Shown: one piece after another, positions 21,800-31,895 of the stretch
Position numbering within the stretch: the stretch's first letter is position 1
Layout: each line of letters opens with the position of its first letter
NCBI RefSeq assembly: GCF_001310975.1
Contig: NZ_BAZY01000002.1
Location: 62,001-126,000 of the forward strand
From: Thermoanaerobacter thermocopriae JCM 7501
GTDB lineage: Bacteria > Bacillota > Thermoanaerobacteria > Thermoanaerobacterales > Thermoanaerobacteraceae
Length of the DNA: 64,000 bases
Direction of reading: 5' to 3'
Translations under genes and position numbers: made by a program
Notes under the pieces: generated by a model
What the model was told of the DNA's origin: nothing
What the model saw: only the letters and a program-made list of their open reading frames with translations
Database searches by the model: none

Positions 21800-22885
21800 A
21801 TGAATAGCAAGGATATTGCAAGGATTGCAGGTGTTTCACGTAGTACAGTTTCAAGAGTAATAAATAATTATCCGAATGTTCCGCCTGAGACTAAAGAAAA
21901 GGTCTTAAAAGTTATCAGGGAATATAATTATGTTCCTCACGCTTCAGCAAGGATGCTTAGAGGAAAAAGTTCAAAAACTATTGGATTGGTGATAGTTGAT
22001 TTAAAGAAAAATAGTGATATTCATAAGGTGTATGATAATGTTTACTTTGGGCCTTTTACGACGGCGGTTATTGATTTTGCGAATCAATTAGGCTATAACG
22101 TGCTTGTGATAACTGTTTACAAAACAAGAGATTATAAGAAAATAAGAGAAGTCTTTTATAACAAGACTATAAATGGGGCAATCTTTATTGGAGTAAAAAA
22201 TGATGATCCAGATATAAAAAATTTAATTGAGGCTGGATTGAAGACTGCTGTAATCGACCAGGAAATTAGGGAAGATGAAGATGACGCTTTTAACAAAAGC
22301 ATTATAGTGAACATGGATAATGTAAATGGTGCGTATGAAGCGACAAAATATCTAATCAATTTAGGGCATACGGAAATTGCTCATATAACAGGTGATATGG
22401 AAAAACTTTCTGGATTTGCAAGATTAGAAGGATATAAAAAAGCATTGAAAGAAGCAGGAATTCCCTTTAAAAATAATTTAATTGTAAAAGGAGATTTTGT
22501 TGAAGAAAGCGGTTATAAAGCTGCATATAAATTATTTAAAAAAGCAAAACCGACTGCAATTTTTGCATCAAACGATCAAATGGCTATAGGAGCTATGCAT
22601 GCTTTAGAAGAGATGGGATTTAAAGTACCTGAAGATGTTTCTATAATCGGATTTGATGATATTACAATATCTCGTTATTTAAAACCTGCTTTAACAACAA
22701 TGAGTGCGTCTTTATTGCAAATGGCGGAATTGGCGGTAGAAAATTTGATTAAGTCTATTGAAGAAGAAATAGCTATTACAGCTAAATTTGTTGTTCCTGT
22801 AAAACTTGTAGAAAGAGAATCCTGTAAAAGAATTGAAATGCAAAGAGAAAAAATAAATGATAAATATGCACTAACTATGAAATAA
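21800..22885 (+). CDS. LacI-family transcriptional regulator
   Basis: 361-residue repressor. Residues 1-50 form the HTH and hinge (SKDIARIAGVSRSTVSRVIN, then ARMLRGKSSKTIGLVI). The rest is a periplasmic-binding-type effector domain with TGDMEKLSGFARLEGYKKA and PEDVSIIGFDDITISRYLKP, the C-terminal signature. It is longer than the usual 330-340 by a charged C-terminal tail. Palindromes of TAAACACGTGTTTA type lie before it and before the ABC transporter operon, so it probably controls beta-mannoside/beta-glucoside uptake and itself. The effector is unknown. Confidence 0.92.
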   Translation: MNSKDIARIAGVSRSTVSRVINNYPNVPPETKEKVLKVIREYNYVPHASARMLRGKSSKTIGLVIVDLKKNSDIHKVYDNVYFGPFTTAVIDFANQLGYNVLVITVYKTRDYKKIREVFYNKTINGAIFIGVKNDDPDIKNLIEAGLKTAVIDQEIREDEDDAFNKSIIVNMDNVNGAYEATKYLINLGHTEIAHITGDMEKLSGFARLEGYKKALKEAGIPFKNNLIVKGDFVEESGYKAAYKLFKKAKPTAIFASNDQMAIGAMHALEEMGFKVPEDVSIIGFDDITISRYLKPALTTMSASLLQMAELAVENLIKSIEEEIAITAKFVVPVKLVERESCKRIEMQREKINDKYALTMK

Positions 22886-22904
22886 AGACATTACGCCTTT
22901 ATTT

Positions 22905-23507
22905 ATGAATATTTGTAAACACGTGTTAAGTAACAATAAGAAAAATGACTATATCAATTCGGCGAATGAAAAAGGGATTTATGATGCAATAAATTACTTA
23001 ATTCAAAATGGGCATAAAAAAATAGGATTTATTGGTAATAACGAATGGTCATATAGTTTTAAAAAACGTTATCAAGCGTATATTATGTATATGGAAGAAT
23101 TTAAGATACAAATCGACGAAAAATTTGTGTGGCTTGATATAAATTTAAAAGGGCCAAATTTTTTAGAAGACATGGATTATTTTAAAAAGAAAATAAATGT
23201 AAATGATACTGATTTTCCAACCGCTTGGATATGTGCCAATGATAAAATTGCATTGGCATTTATGAGGTCTTTGTCTGAATTAAATATAAAAGTTCCTGAA
23301 GACGTTTCTGTGATTGGCTTTGATAATATTGAGATGGGAGCGATTTCTTATCCTCCTTTAACTACTATAAATGTTCCTAAACAACAATTAGGCGTAAAAG
23401 CTATTCAACAACTTGTATATCGAATAAATAATCCAGAGAAAATATATGAGGATATTAGGTTAAACACGAATCTAATTGTTCGTGGTTCGGTAAAAAAAAT
23501 TACGTAA
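22905..23507 (+). pseudogene. Headless LacI-family effector-domain fragment
   Basis: The open frame of 200 codons contains the C-terminal two thirds of a LacI effector domain (AINYLIQNGHKKIGFIGN near the start; PEDVSVIGFDNIEMGAISYP near 135-155) but no HTH and no first half of the sugar domain. No good ribosome site precedes the ATG at 22905. An operator palindrome sits inside its first codons (22916-22929), which suggests that a deletion joined a promoter/operator region to the 3' part of a second regulator gene. If translated it could act only as a sugar-binding or dimerisation partner. Confidence 0.7.
22916..22929. promoter_or_regulatory. LacI-type operator 2
   Basis: TAAACACGTGTTAA, 13 of 14 identical to the perfect palindrome at 21521. 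Confidence 0.6.
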
Positions 23508-23644
23508 AAAATTTTTAAAGTGAATAATAACGTGTTCATTAAAAACTTTATTTCTTTTGAAAATATTAGAATATAGTTTTTGTAGTGTTAAATAGTGATA
23601 TGCGTGATATTAGAATGTAGAATATTAAAGAATCCATCAAATAA

Positions 23645-23658
23645 TAAACACGTTTTTA
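23645..23658. promoter_or_regulatory. LacI-type operator 3, before the ABC transporter operon
   Basis: TAAACACGTTTTTA, 13 of 14 identical to operator 1. A weaker match (TAATAACGTGTTCA, 11/14) lies at 23525-23538. These place the transporter and glycosidase genes downstream under the neighbouring LacI regulator. I could not assign a convincing -35/-10 pair here. Confidence 0.6.
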
Positions 23659-23692
23659 TAAATTTAATACAAAACCAATTTTACGATAGCCT

Positions 23693-23722
23693 AAAACAAG
23701 AGGCTGAGAGGCCTTTTGTTTT
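23693..23722 (+). terminator. Leader hairpin between operator and transporter genes
   Basis: AAAACAAGAGGC / GCCTTTTGTTTT, eleven of twelve pairs standard and one G-T, with a GAGAG-type loop and a T-rich 3' arm. Possible attenuator in the leader; it could also close transcription from upstream. Confidence 0.45.
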
Positions 23723-23812
23723 AAAAAATTCAAAGAAAGGGGGAATATGAGGAGTAAAATAAAATTTTTTAAAATAAAAGGAAACAACAAACCAAAAAGG
23801 GGGATTTTTAGG

Positions 23813-25570
23813 ATGAGAAGGCTGTTAAGTCTATTATTAGTGTTAATGCTAATAATGGGCGCATTAGCAGGCTGTGGACAAAAGAGTCAAGAAACAAGCG
23901 ATAAATCGAACCAGCAAAATGCAAATACACAGCAAGTTGCACAGGAGACAACATATCAAAGAAACGAAACAGTATACTTTGGAGGTGGATTATGGAGCCC
24001 GCCCAGCAACTGGAATCCGCTAACACCATGGAATGCTGTAACAGGTACAGTTGGATTAATTTATGAAACACTATTCAACTATGACCCACTTAAAAACGAA
24101 TTCATACCATGGTTAGCAGAGAAAGGTGAATGGACCTCTGATAGTACTTATCAAATCACTTTAAGAGATGGGCTCACATGGCAAGATGGAAAACCTTTAA
24201 CATCAGAGGACGTAAAATTTACATTTGAAATAGCAAAGCAATATTCAGAGATTTATCATAGCCCGATGTGGCAATGGTTGCAATCTATAGAGACACCGGA
24301 CAACAAAACAGTAATATTTAAGTTCTCAACTGTAAACTATCATGAATGGGCATATAACTTGTATCAGATACCAATAATTCCAAAGCACATTTGGGCAGAC
24401 AAATCTAAGGATGATATATTAAATGGTGCAAACGAGAAGGCTATAGGTTCAGGACCCTATTTATTTGACACTTATAGCAATGATCGTATGGTCTACAAGA
24501 GGAATGACAACTGGTGGGGCATAAAAGCAATGAATATGACCCCAGCACCAAAGAGAATAGTTTATTTAATTGTGCCTAGTAACAACGTTGCATTGGGAAT
24601 GCTAATGAAAGGTGAATTAGATTTAAGTAACTTTTTCCTTCCAGGTATAAAGACTTTGAAAGCTAACTACGGTATAACGACTTTTTATGATAATCCGCCA
24701 TATATGATTCCAGATAATACTGTGTTTATGTTTATCAATACCACTAAATCTCCATTAAACAATGTTGAATTAAGGCGAGCAATGGCATATGCAATCAATC
24801 CTAAGGTAATAGCAGAAAAAGTATATGAAAACCAAGTAGAACCAGCAAATCCATTAGGATTTGTACCGGCTAAGGCTTGGGAAGAATATTATGATAAAAA
24901 TGTAGTTAATAAATATGGCTATACCTATGATCCAGAAAAAGCGAAATCAATTTTGGATGCAGCAGGATTTAAATTAGGAAGTGATGGAGTAAGGACAGCA
25001 CCCGATGGAAAAAGATTTAAGTTAGAGATTAGTGTGCCATATGGTTGGACAGATTGGATGGAAGCAGCTAAAATTGTTGCAGATCAATTAAAGGCAGTAG
25101 GAATCGATGCGGAAGCTAAATTTCCAGATTATAGTAAATATTATGAGGATTTAACGAAAGGAACATTTGATTTATCATTTAATAACTTTGGCAGCCAAGT
25201 CACGTCAACTCCATGGACTTTGTATAATTGGCTATTTAACAAAGTTCAAGAAAACGGTCCTCAGAATAATGGAAACTTTGGGCGCTTTGATGTGCCAGGA
25301 TTACAAGACTTAATAGCAAAATTTAACCAAACAAAGCTAGGAAGTCCAGAAGCCAAGCAAGCAGCTGCACAACTTGAAGAGATTTTCTTAAAGAATATGC
25401 CAGCTATACCACTTTGGTACAATGGTCTCTGGTTCCAAGCATCAAATGCAGCATGGGAGAATTGGCCAACAGAACATGACCCATATGCTTATCCAGTTAC
25501 TTGGGGTGGCAGATGGCAAACAGGTGGGACAATGATGTTGATGAAGATAAAACCGAAAGCTTCGCAATAA
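23813..25570 (+). CDS. ABC transporter substrate-binding lipoprotein, Opp/Dpp (family 5) type
   Basis: 585-residue extracellular lipoprotein. Signal sequence with lipobox LAGC (Cys about residue 23) and then a Gln/Ser/Thr-rich linker. Family-5 features include LRDGLTWQDGKPLTSEDVKFTFE, LRRAMAYAINPK and a C-terminal LWYNGLWFQ region. Its start WSPPSNWNPLTPW resembles cellobiose- or mannoside-binding members from Thermotoga and Pyrococcus more than peptide binders. The ATG at 23813 gives a proper lipoprotein signal; an in-frame ATG at 23747 with its own AAAGGGGG site would add 22 basic residues. First gene of a five-gene transporter set next to GH2 and GH1 enzymes, so the ligand is probably a beta-manno- or cello-oligosaccharide. 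Confidence 0.88.
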   Translation: MRRLLSLLLVLMLIMGALAGCGQKSQETSDKSNQQNANTQQVAQETTYQRNETVYFGGGLWSPPSNWNPLTPWNAVTGTVGLIYETLFNYDPLKNEFIPWLAEKGEWTSDSTYQITLRDGLTWQDGKPLTSEDVKFTFEIAKQYSEIYHSPMWQWLQSIETPDNKTVIFKFSTVNYHEWAYNLYQIPIIPKHIWADKSKDDILNGANEKAIGSGPYLFDTYSNDRMVYKRNDNWWGIKAMNMTPAPKRIVYLIVPSNNVALGMLMKGELDLSNFFLPGIKTLKANYGITTFYDNPPYMIPDNTVFMFINTTKSPLNNVELRRAMAYAINPKVIAEKVYENQVEPANPLGFVPAKAWEEYYDKNVVNKYGYTYDPEKAKSILDAAGFKLGSDGVRTAPDGKRFKLEISVPYGWTDWMEAAKIVADQLKAVGIDAEAKFPDYSKYYEDLTKGTFDLSFNNFGSQVTSTPWTLYNWLFNKVQENGPQNNGNFGRFDVPGLQDLIAKFNQTKLGSPEAKQAAAQLEEIFLKNMPAIPLWYNGLWFQASNAAWENWPTEHDPYAYPVTWGGRWQTGGTMMLMKIKPKASQ

Positions 25571-25587
25571 TAAATGGGGGTATATAA

Positions 25588-26580
25588 ATGTTACGGTATT
25601 TAATAAAGAAGTTGTACATTTACATTTTGACTTTCTTTTTTGCAGTAACTATTGACTGGCTAATCCCCAGGTTTATGCCTGGGGACCCCATTCTTGTATT
25701 AGTTTCAAGATTTTCGGGGCTACCAGAGTCAGCAAAAGTAATGTATGGGTATCTAATCAAAGCTTTTGGCTTAGATCTACCTTTATGGAAACAATACCTT
25801 AACTTTTGGATAGCATTGTTTAAAGGTGATTTAGGAATTAGCATTTATATGTATCCTAAACCGGTTCTAGATGTTATAGCACAAGCTATACCTTACACAT
25901 TAGTAGTGTTATTGCCATCAATTTTACTAAGTTGGATAGTAGGGAACTATATAGGAGCAGTAGCAGCGAGACATAGAAGCTTAGATTCCAGAATGTTACC
26001 AATTTTTTATATAATTACATCTATACCATACATGTGGTTAGGAATACTATTAGCATGGGCATTAGGAGTTGTTCTTGGGATTTTCCCTATTGCAGGAGCT
26101 TATAGTTTTAGTATGAGACCGAATTGGTCATGGCAATTTGTAGTGGACTTTTTAAGACATTGGATATTGCCTTTCTTGTCTCTCTTTATAGTGCAAATTG
26201 GTGGTTGGGCGATAGGTATGAGAAATTTGATAATATATGAACTTGAAGCCAATTATTCAAGATATTTAGAAGCTTTAGGAGCATCAGAAGGGCTTATTAG
26301 AAGATATGCCTTTAAAAATGCTATACTTCCACAGATTACAGGTTTAGCGTTGCAATTAGGTACAATCGTAGCAGGGTCCATAGCAACAGAAGTAGTATTT
26401 TCTTATCCAGGAATGGGATATATGTTATTGCAAGGTATATTAAATCAGGATTATTTTTTGGTACAAGGAGTCTTCTTGTTTATAATCATAGGGGTATTAC
26501 TTGCGAATTTCTTAGTTGATATACTCTACATGATTGTTGATCCAAGAATTAGACTAGGACTTGGAGGAGAAAATGTATGA
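25588..26580 (+). CDS. ABC transporter permease, OppB/DppB type
   Basis: 330-residue inner-membrane subunit with six predicted helices. The N-terminal helix is followed by RFMPGDPILVLVSRF, the usual (PGDP) motif. The EAA-type coupling loop is near 225 (YLEALGASEGLIRRYAFKNAILPQ). Family end VDPRIRLG is present. It lies 17 bases after the binding protein and overlaps the next permease by four bases (ATGA). Confidence 0.93.
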   Translation: MLRYLIKKLYIYILTFFFAVTIDWLIPRFMPGDPILVLVSRFSGLPESAKVMYGYLIKAFGLDLPLWKQYLNFWIALFKGDLGISIYMYPKPVLDVIAQAIPYTLVVLLPSILLSWIVGNYIGAVAARHRSLDSRMLPIFYIITSIPYMWLGILLAWALGVVLGIFPIAGAYSFSMRPNWSWQFVVDFLRHWILPFLSLFIVQIGGWAIGMRNLIIYELEANYSRYLEALGASEGLIRRYAFKNAILPQITGLALQLGTIVAGSIATEVVFSYPGMGYMLLQGILNQDYFLVQGVFLFIIIGVLLANFLVDILYMIVDPRIRLGLGGENV

Positions 26581-27419
26581 AAGAGTTTATATATTTTGCG
26601 TTTAAAAACACGAAATTTAAGATAGGCTTGACAATATTACTATTTTTTCTGATATTGGCTATAATTGGACCTTATATTTCTTACTATAAAGACCCATTGG
26701 AGTATGTCAGTATGAGCAATCTTCCTCCAAGCAGAGAAAACTGGTTAGGGACAACAACCTTTGGGCAAGATGTCTTTACCCAGTTTGTATACGGACTTAG
26801 GTCGACATTTTTTATTGGGTTATTTGGAGGAGGACTTGCCACAATAATAGGGCTTTTAATTGGTTTTATAGCAGGATACAAAGGCGGATTATTAGACGAC
26901 CTTTTAATGATGTTGACGAACATATTAATAGTAATACCTACATTAGCTTTACTCATAATCATAGCAGCCTATTTACCCTATAGAGGAATAGGGATACAAA
27001 GCGTGATAATAGGTTTGACAGCATGGCCATGGACAGCAAGGGCTGTACGCGCCCAAACACTTTCTTTAAGGTCAAGAGAGTTTGTGAATTTAGCTAAAAT
27101 AACAGCATTGAGACCATTAAAAATAGTTTTAGAAGAAATAGCGCCAAACATGATGTCTTATGTAGTAATGGTATTCATATTGCAGTTTGCAGGAGCAATA
27201 TTAGCAGCAGTAGGATTGGATTTTATAGGATTGGGACCAACAAGGGGAATTTCATTAGGCTTAATGATGCAGTACTCAGTATTATGGAACGCAATCCAAC
27301 TAGGAATGTGGTGGTGGTTTGTTCCTCCAGGGTTGGCAATCACAATGATAGTCAGTTCCTTATATTTTCTCAATATAGGTCTTGACGAAATATTTAATCC
27401 AAGGCTGAGGGAGGAGTGA
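26577..27419 (+). CDS. ABC transporter permease, OppC/DppC type
   Basis: 280-residue second permease. It carries the motif NWLGTTTFGQDVFTQFVYGLR (about 57-77) typical of the OppC group and a coupling loop around FVNLAKITALRPLKIVLEEIAPN (about 172-194), and ends LDEIFNPRLREE. Pairs with the preceding OppB-like protein to form the channel. Confidence 0.93.
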   Translation: MKEFIYFAFKNTKFKIGLTILLFFLILAIIGPYISYYKDPLEYVSMSNLPPSRENWLGTTTFGQDVFTQFVYGLRSTFFIGLFGGGLATIIGLLIGFIAGYKGGLLDDLLMMLTNILIVIPTLALLIIIAAYLPYRGIGIQSVIIGLTAWPWTARAVRAQTLSLRSREFVNLAKITALRPLKIVLEEIAPNMMSYVVMVFILQFAGAILAAVGLDFIGLGPTRGISLGLMMQYSVLWNAIQLGMWWWFVPPGLAITMIVSSLYFLNIGLDEIFNPRLREE

Positions 27420-27424
27420 CCAAT

Positions 27425-28376
27425 TTGATACAAATAGAAAGATTACGAATTTATTACAAAACATTGCATGGTGATGCCAAAGCATTAGATGATGTAACTT
27501 TTACAATAAATGACAAAGAAATATTGGGTATAGCTGGAGAATCAGGCTGTGGCAAATCAACCCTGGGTAATTCATTGATACTTTTAAAGCCGCCAATGAA
27601 ATATGTATCAGGAGAGGTAAAGATTAACGGAGAAAAATTGCCAATAGACAATAATACTGAAATGAGGAGGTATCGCTATAAAAAAATTTCTCTTATTCCC
27701 CAATATGCTATGGATGCTTTAAATCCCACCGCAAAATAGGGGGATAATAAGGGACTTAGTGGGACAACACAAAATAAAATATGAGGAAATAGAAAAAAGG
27801 CTACATGAGCGTTTAAACATGGTAAAACTTTCAAAAGACATTCTTAATATGTATCCCTTTGAACTATCAGGTGGGATGAAACAGAGACTAGTATTAGTAA
27901 TATCAACTTTATTAAATCCAGACCTTTTAATAGCAGACGAAGTCACATCAGCCCTTGATGTATCTTCTCAGAAAGCAGTCTCACTGATGTTTAAAGAGTT
28001 TAGAGATAGGGAGATAGTAAACTCAATAATATTTATTACCCATGATATAGCAGTCTTATATCAAATAGCGGATAGGATAGTTATAATGTATGCAGGGAAA
28101 GTGGCGGAAATTGGTCCGACAGAAGAAATAATAGCGAATCCTTTGCATCCCTATACAAAAGCTCTGATTAAATCATTGCCTAATGCAGGAATACGTCATA
28201 CAAAAGAAAAATTAGAGGGTATCCCTGGTCATCCTCCTAATCTCATAAATCCTCCAGCAGGATGCCGATTTAAAGATAGATGCCCATTTGCAGATGAAAG
28301 TTGTTTAGAAGAGCCACCACTTAAAGAAATCAATAAAGGCCGCTTTGTGGCTTGTTGGAAGGTGAAAGACTTATGA
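27425..28376 (+). CDS. ABC transporter ATPase, OppD/DppD type, one frameshift
   Basis: ATPase of about 316 residues. Walker A (GESGCGKST) lies in the first part. The ABC signature FELSGGMKQRLVL, Walker B LLIADEVTSALD and the oligopeptide-type C-terminal Cys cluster (CRFKDRCPFADESC) lie in the second. The frames part near 27735 (ALNPTA, then RGIIRDLVGQ): one surplus A in the AAAATAGGGGG stretch explains it. TTG 27425 is favoured over GTG 27416 because GGGAGGAG ends at 27415, too close to the GTG. The C-terminal cysteines probably bind 4Fe-4S, as in DppD. Confidence 0.88.
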
Positions 28377-29311
28377 TCAAAGCCAAAAATCTTACAAAGA
28401 TTTTCAATTCGGGGTTTTTATTTAGCAAAAATACAATAACAGCAGTAGATGATGTAAACTTTGAAATAGGCAAAGGAGAGATTTTAGCTTTAGTAGGTGA
28501 AAGTGGCAGTGGAAAGTCTACAATAGGTAAAATGATGTTAAAATTGCTAAAACCAAGTGGTGGCCAAATTTTACTTGAGGATAAGGATATTTGGAACTTA
28601 TCAAACAATAAAGAGTTTTACTCACGAGTACAAGGAATTTTTCAAGACCCTTTTTCCTCTTTTAATCCAATATTTAAAGTAAATAGAGTATTTAAATTAG
28701 TAAGACAATCCTTTAAAAAAGAAGTGCCTGCATCAGAATGGAATGATAGAGTAGAAAATGTATTAAAGAAAGTGGGACTGAATGCTGGAGATGTATTAAA
28801 CAAGTATATACACCAATTGAGTGGAGGACAGCTTCAAAGATTATTAATAGCAAGAGCGTTACTGATGGATGTAGAGGTATTAGTAGCAGATGAAATTACC
28901 AGTATGTTAGATGCTTCAACTCGTGTAGATGTTTTAGAAGCATTGCTTAGTTTAAAAGAAATAGGAGCTGCTATAATGTTTATTACCCATGACCTTTCGC
29001 AGGCGTATTATATAAGCGATAAGATAGTGGTTTTATATAGAGGGTCAATTGTAGAGATGGGCTCAATAGAAAAAGTCTTTTCTAATCCGAGACATCCTTA
29101 TACACAGATGCTATTAGACTCAATACCACAATTAGATAGAAAATGGGAAACTGACAGAATTGATATTGAAGATTCGGACAAAAAGCAGGCTATATGGAAA
29201 GAGGGACTATGTAAGTATATAGATAGATGCCCTATAGCAGATACAAGTTGCTTTAAACCTACACTTAAATTAGTAGAGGAAGACCATTATGTTGCTTGTG
29301 TAAAACTTTGA
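28373..29311 (+). CDS. ABC transporter ATPase, OppF/DppF type
   Basis: 312-residue ATPase partner of the preceding one. Walker A GESGSGKST (about 44-52), Q-loop GIFQDPFSSFNP, signature HQLSGGQLQRLLIARAL (about 148-164), Walker B VLVADEITSMLD, and a C-terminal oligosaccharide/peptide domain with cysteines CKYIDRCPIADTSC. Its ATG overlaps the stop of the OppD gene (TTATGA), so the two are translationally coupled. Confidence 0.93.
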   Translation: MIKAKNLTKIFNSGFLFSKNTITAVDDVNFEIGKGEILALVGESGSGKSTIGKMMLKLLKPSGGQILLEDKDIWNLSNNKEFYSRVQGIFQDPFSSFNPIFKVNRVFKLVRQSFKKEVPASEWNDRVENVLKKVGLNAGDVLNKYIHQLSGGQLQRLLIARALLMDVEVLVADEITSMLDASTRVDVLEALLSLKEIGAAIMFITHDLSQAYYISDKIVVLYRGSIVEMGSIEKVFSNPRHPYTQMLLDSIPQLDRKWETDRIDIEDSDKKQAIWKEGLCKYIDRCPIADTSCFKPTLKLVEEDHYVACVKL

Positions 29312-29378
29312 TTAAAAATAGAAATTAAATTACAGTAAAAATGGTAAGGCAAGAAAATTTAAAAAAGGTGATTTAATT

Positions 29379-31849
29379 ATGGAAAAACGTATTTCTTTAA
29401 ATGGAGTATGGCATTTTAGAGAGTCAAATGCTAGCGAGTGGTATGAAGGAGAAGTTCCAGGATGTGTTCAGCTAGATTTAATAAGACTAGGGAAAATAGA
29501 AGATCCTTATTATCGAATGAATGAGATAAAATTTCACAAATTAGAAGAAAAAGAATGGGTATACAAAAAAGAATTTGATTTTAATGCAAAAAACAAAAAT
29601 GAATATGACGCAATAAAATTAGTTTTTGAAGGAATAGATACTTTTGCTGATATATACTTAAATGGGATACATTTAGGAAAAGTACAAAATATGTTTATAC
29701 CTTATGAATTTGATATTAAAGACATAGTAAAAGATGGAAATAATGTATTGGAAGTGCACTTTGATTCCATAACAAAAACTATAAAAGCTATGGAACAAAC
29801 AAGTCCTGTGAAACTTGAATGGTCAGGAGAAAGTGGTAGGCCTTATGTAAGGAAAGCTCAATATTCTTATGGTTGGGATTGGGGACCAAGGATAGTTCAA
29901 GTTGGTTTATGGAGAGGTGCATACTTGTCTTTAGTAAAATATGCAGAGATTAAAAATCCATATTTCTATACAGAAAAAATTGAGCAAAACAAAGCTTACG
30001 TGGCAATAAATGCAGAAGTTGAAAGTTATACGCAAAAAGATCTTGAAGCTAAAATAGAAATAATGCATAAAGACATTTCATATGGGAAGAAGCGAGTAAA
30101 AATTCAGAAGGGCAAGATAAAAGCTCAATGATTATAGACAATCCTAAATTGTGGTACCCAAATGGATTTGGAGAACAGCCTCTTTATGAAGTGAAAATAA
30201 CACTTTTAGCGGATGAAGAAATAATAGATGAAAAAAGTTTTAAAAGCGGAATAAGGACAGTTAGATTAATAAGAGAAAAAGATGAAGAAGGAGAAAGTTT
30301 TATTTTTGAAATAAACGGTGTAAAAGTTTTTGCAAAAGGAGCCAATTGGATACCAGCTGACAACTTATTACCTAGATTGACCAAAGAAGATTATTACGAA
30401 TATATAAGACTTGCAAAAGAAGCGAATATGAACATGCTACGAGTATGGGGAGGAGGGATATATGAAGATCCAGCATTTTATAATGCCTGTGATGAGATGG
30501 GCATAATGGTATGGCAGGATTTTATGTATGCCTGTGCCCAATACCCTGACCAACTTGAATGGTTTCAAAAATTAGCAAAAGAAGAATCCGAGAAAGTCAT
30601 ATTAAGTCTTAGAAATCATCCTTCAATTGTATTGTGGTGTGGGAATAATGAAAACAATTGGGGATTTCACTCCTGGTGGGATAATGGAGATCCAAAATAT
30701 TTGGGCAATTACATTTATAAGGAAATATTACCTAAAGTGTGTGCAAAATTAGATCCGTCAAGGCCTTATTGGGTATCAAGTCCTTATGGAGGAGAAGATC
30801 CAAATAGTGAAACTGAAGGCGATAGGCATCAGTGGAATGTGTGGAGTGGATGGGTAGACTATGAAGAGTACACAAAAGATAAGGGCAGATTTATTAGTGA
30901 ATTTGGATTCCAATCAATGCCAGATTGGAAAACAGTGCTCTCCTATACAGCTCCTGAAGATAGAAAGATATTAAGCCCAGTTATGATTTCTCACAACAAA
31001 ATGGTAGAAGGAATGGAAAGATTAGTAAGGTTTATGGTAGGACACTTAGGATTTCCTAAAGACCTTAAAAGCTTTGTTTACTTAAGTCAATTTAACCAAG
31101 CGGAGGCTATAAAAACAGGTGTAGAACATTGGAGGTCAAGAAAATTTAAGACAGCAGGGACATTGTACTGGCAGTTTAATGACTGCTGGCCTGTAGCTAG
31201 CTGGTCTTGTATTGATTATTACAAGAGGAAAAAAGCATTGTATCACTATTCAAAGAAATTTTATGCAGAAATTTTACCATACATAAAAGAGGAAGATGGG
31301 GGTATCACAATCTATGGCATAAGTGATTTGGTGCATGATAAAGAAGTAGAGGTAACTATAAAAGTTTTCAAACTAAATGGTGAAAAAATTGCAGAGAAAC
31401 AGTTAAAAACGAGATTAATAGCAAATGACGTTACAAAAATAGCTCACTATAAAATTGAGGAATTAAATATTGGGTACAGTGTAAAGGAAATGCCTATAGC
31501 AATACCGGGGTGTACATTGCCAGTAGAGAAAAATGGAGAACTACTAGATAGTGTTATATATGTAGAAATAATTGCTGATGGCAAGACTTATGAGAATTAT
31601 AAAGTGTTTGATAAATTTAGAAATTTAAGTTTAATAGAACCCAAAATTAATTATCAAATAAAAAATGATTTAATAGTCTTAACAACAGATGTTCCAGCAT
31701 TTGGAGTGTTTATAGAGCCCGAAAATGATATAGATTTATCTGACAGTTGTTTAAATATGATGCCAGGTAAACAATATGAAGTAAAATTTTCACAAAAACC
31801 CGAGAGTGTTGAAGTTTTTGACATTACTCAATTAGTAGCAAATATATAA
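29379..31849 (+). CDS. Beta-mannosidase, GH2, one frameshift
   Basis: Glycosidase of about 823 residues releasing mannose from the non-reducing end of beta-mannosides; no signal peptide, so it acts inside. The N-terminal jelly-roll domain has LNGVWHFRES, EGIDTFADIYLNG and SYGWDWGPR. The TIM barrel carries WGGGIYEDPAFY, acid/base Glu in WCGNNENNWG (about 30641-30665) and nucleophile Glu in FISEFGFQSMP (about 30890-30920). Two open frames meet at 30117-30131: adding one base in GATAAAAG turns KGKIKAQ-stop into KGKNKSSMIIDNPKLWYP. I judge it a sequence error or fresh mutation. Follows oppF by 67 bases and precedes the beta-glucosidase. Confidence 0.9.
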
Positions 31850-31895
31850 AGTAAAAAAGTTTCAACAATTACCATTAAAGATAGGAGTGATAATA

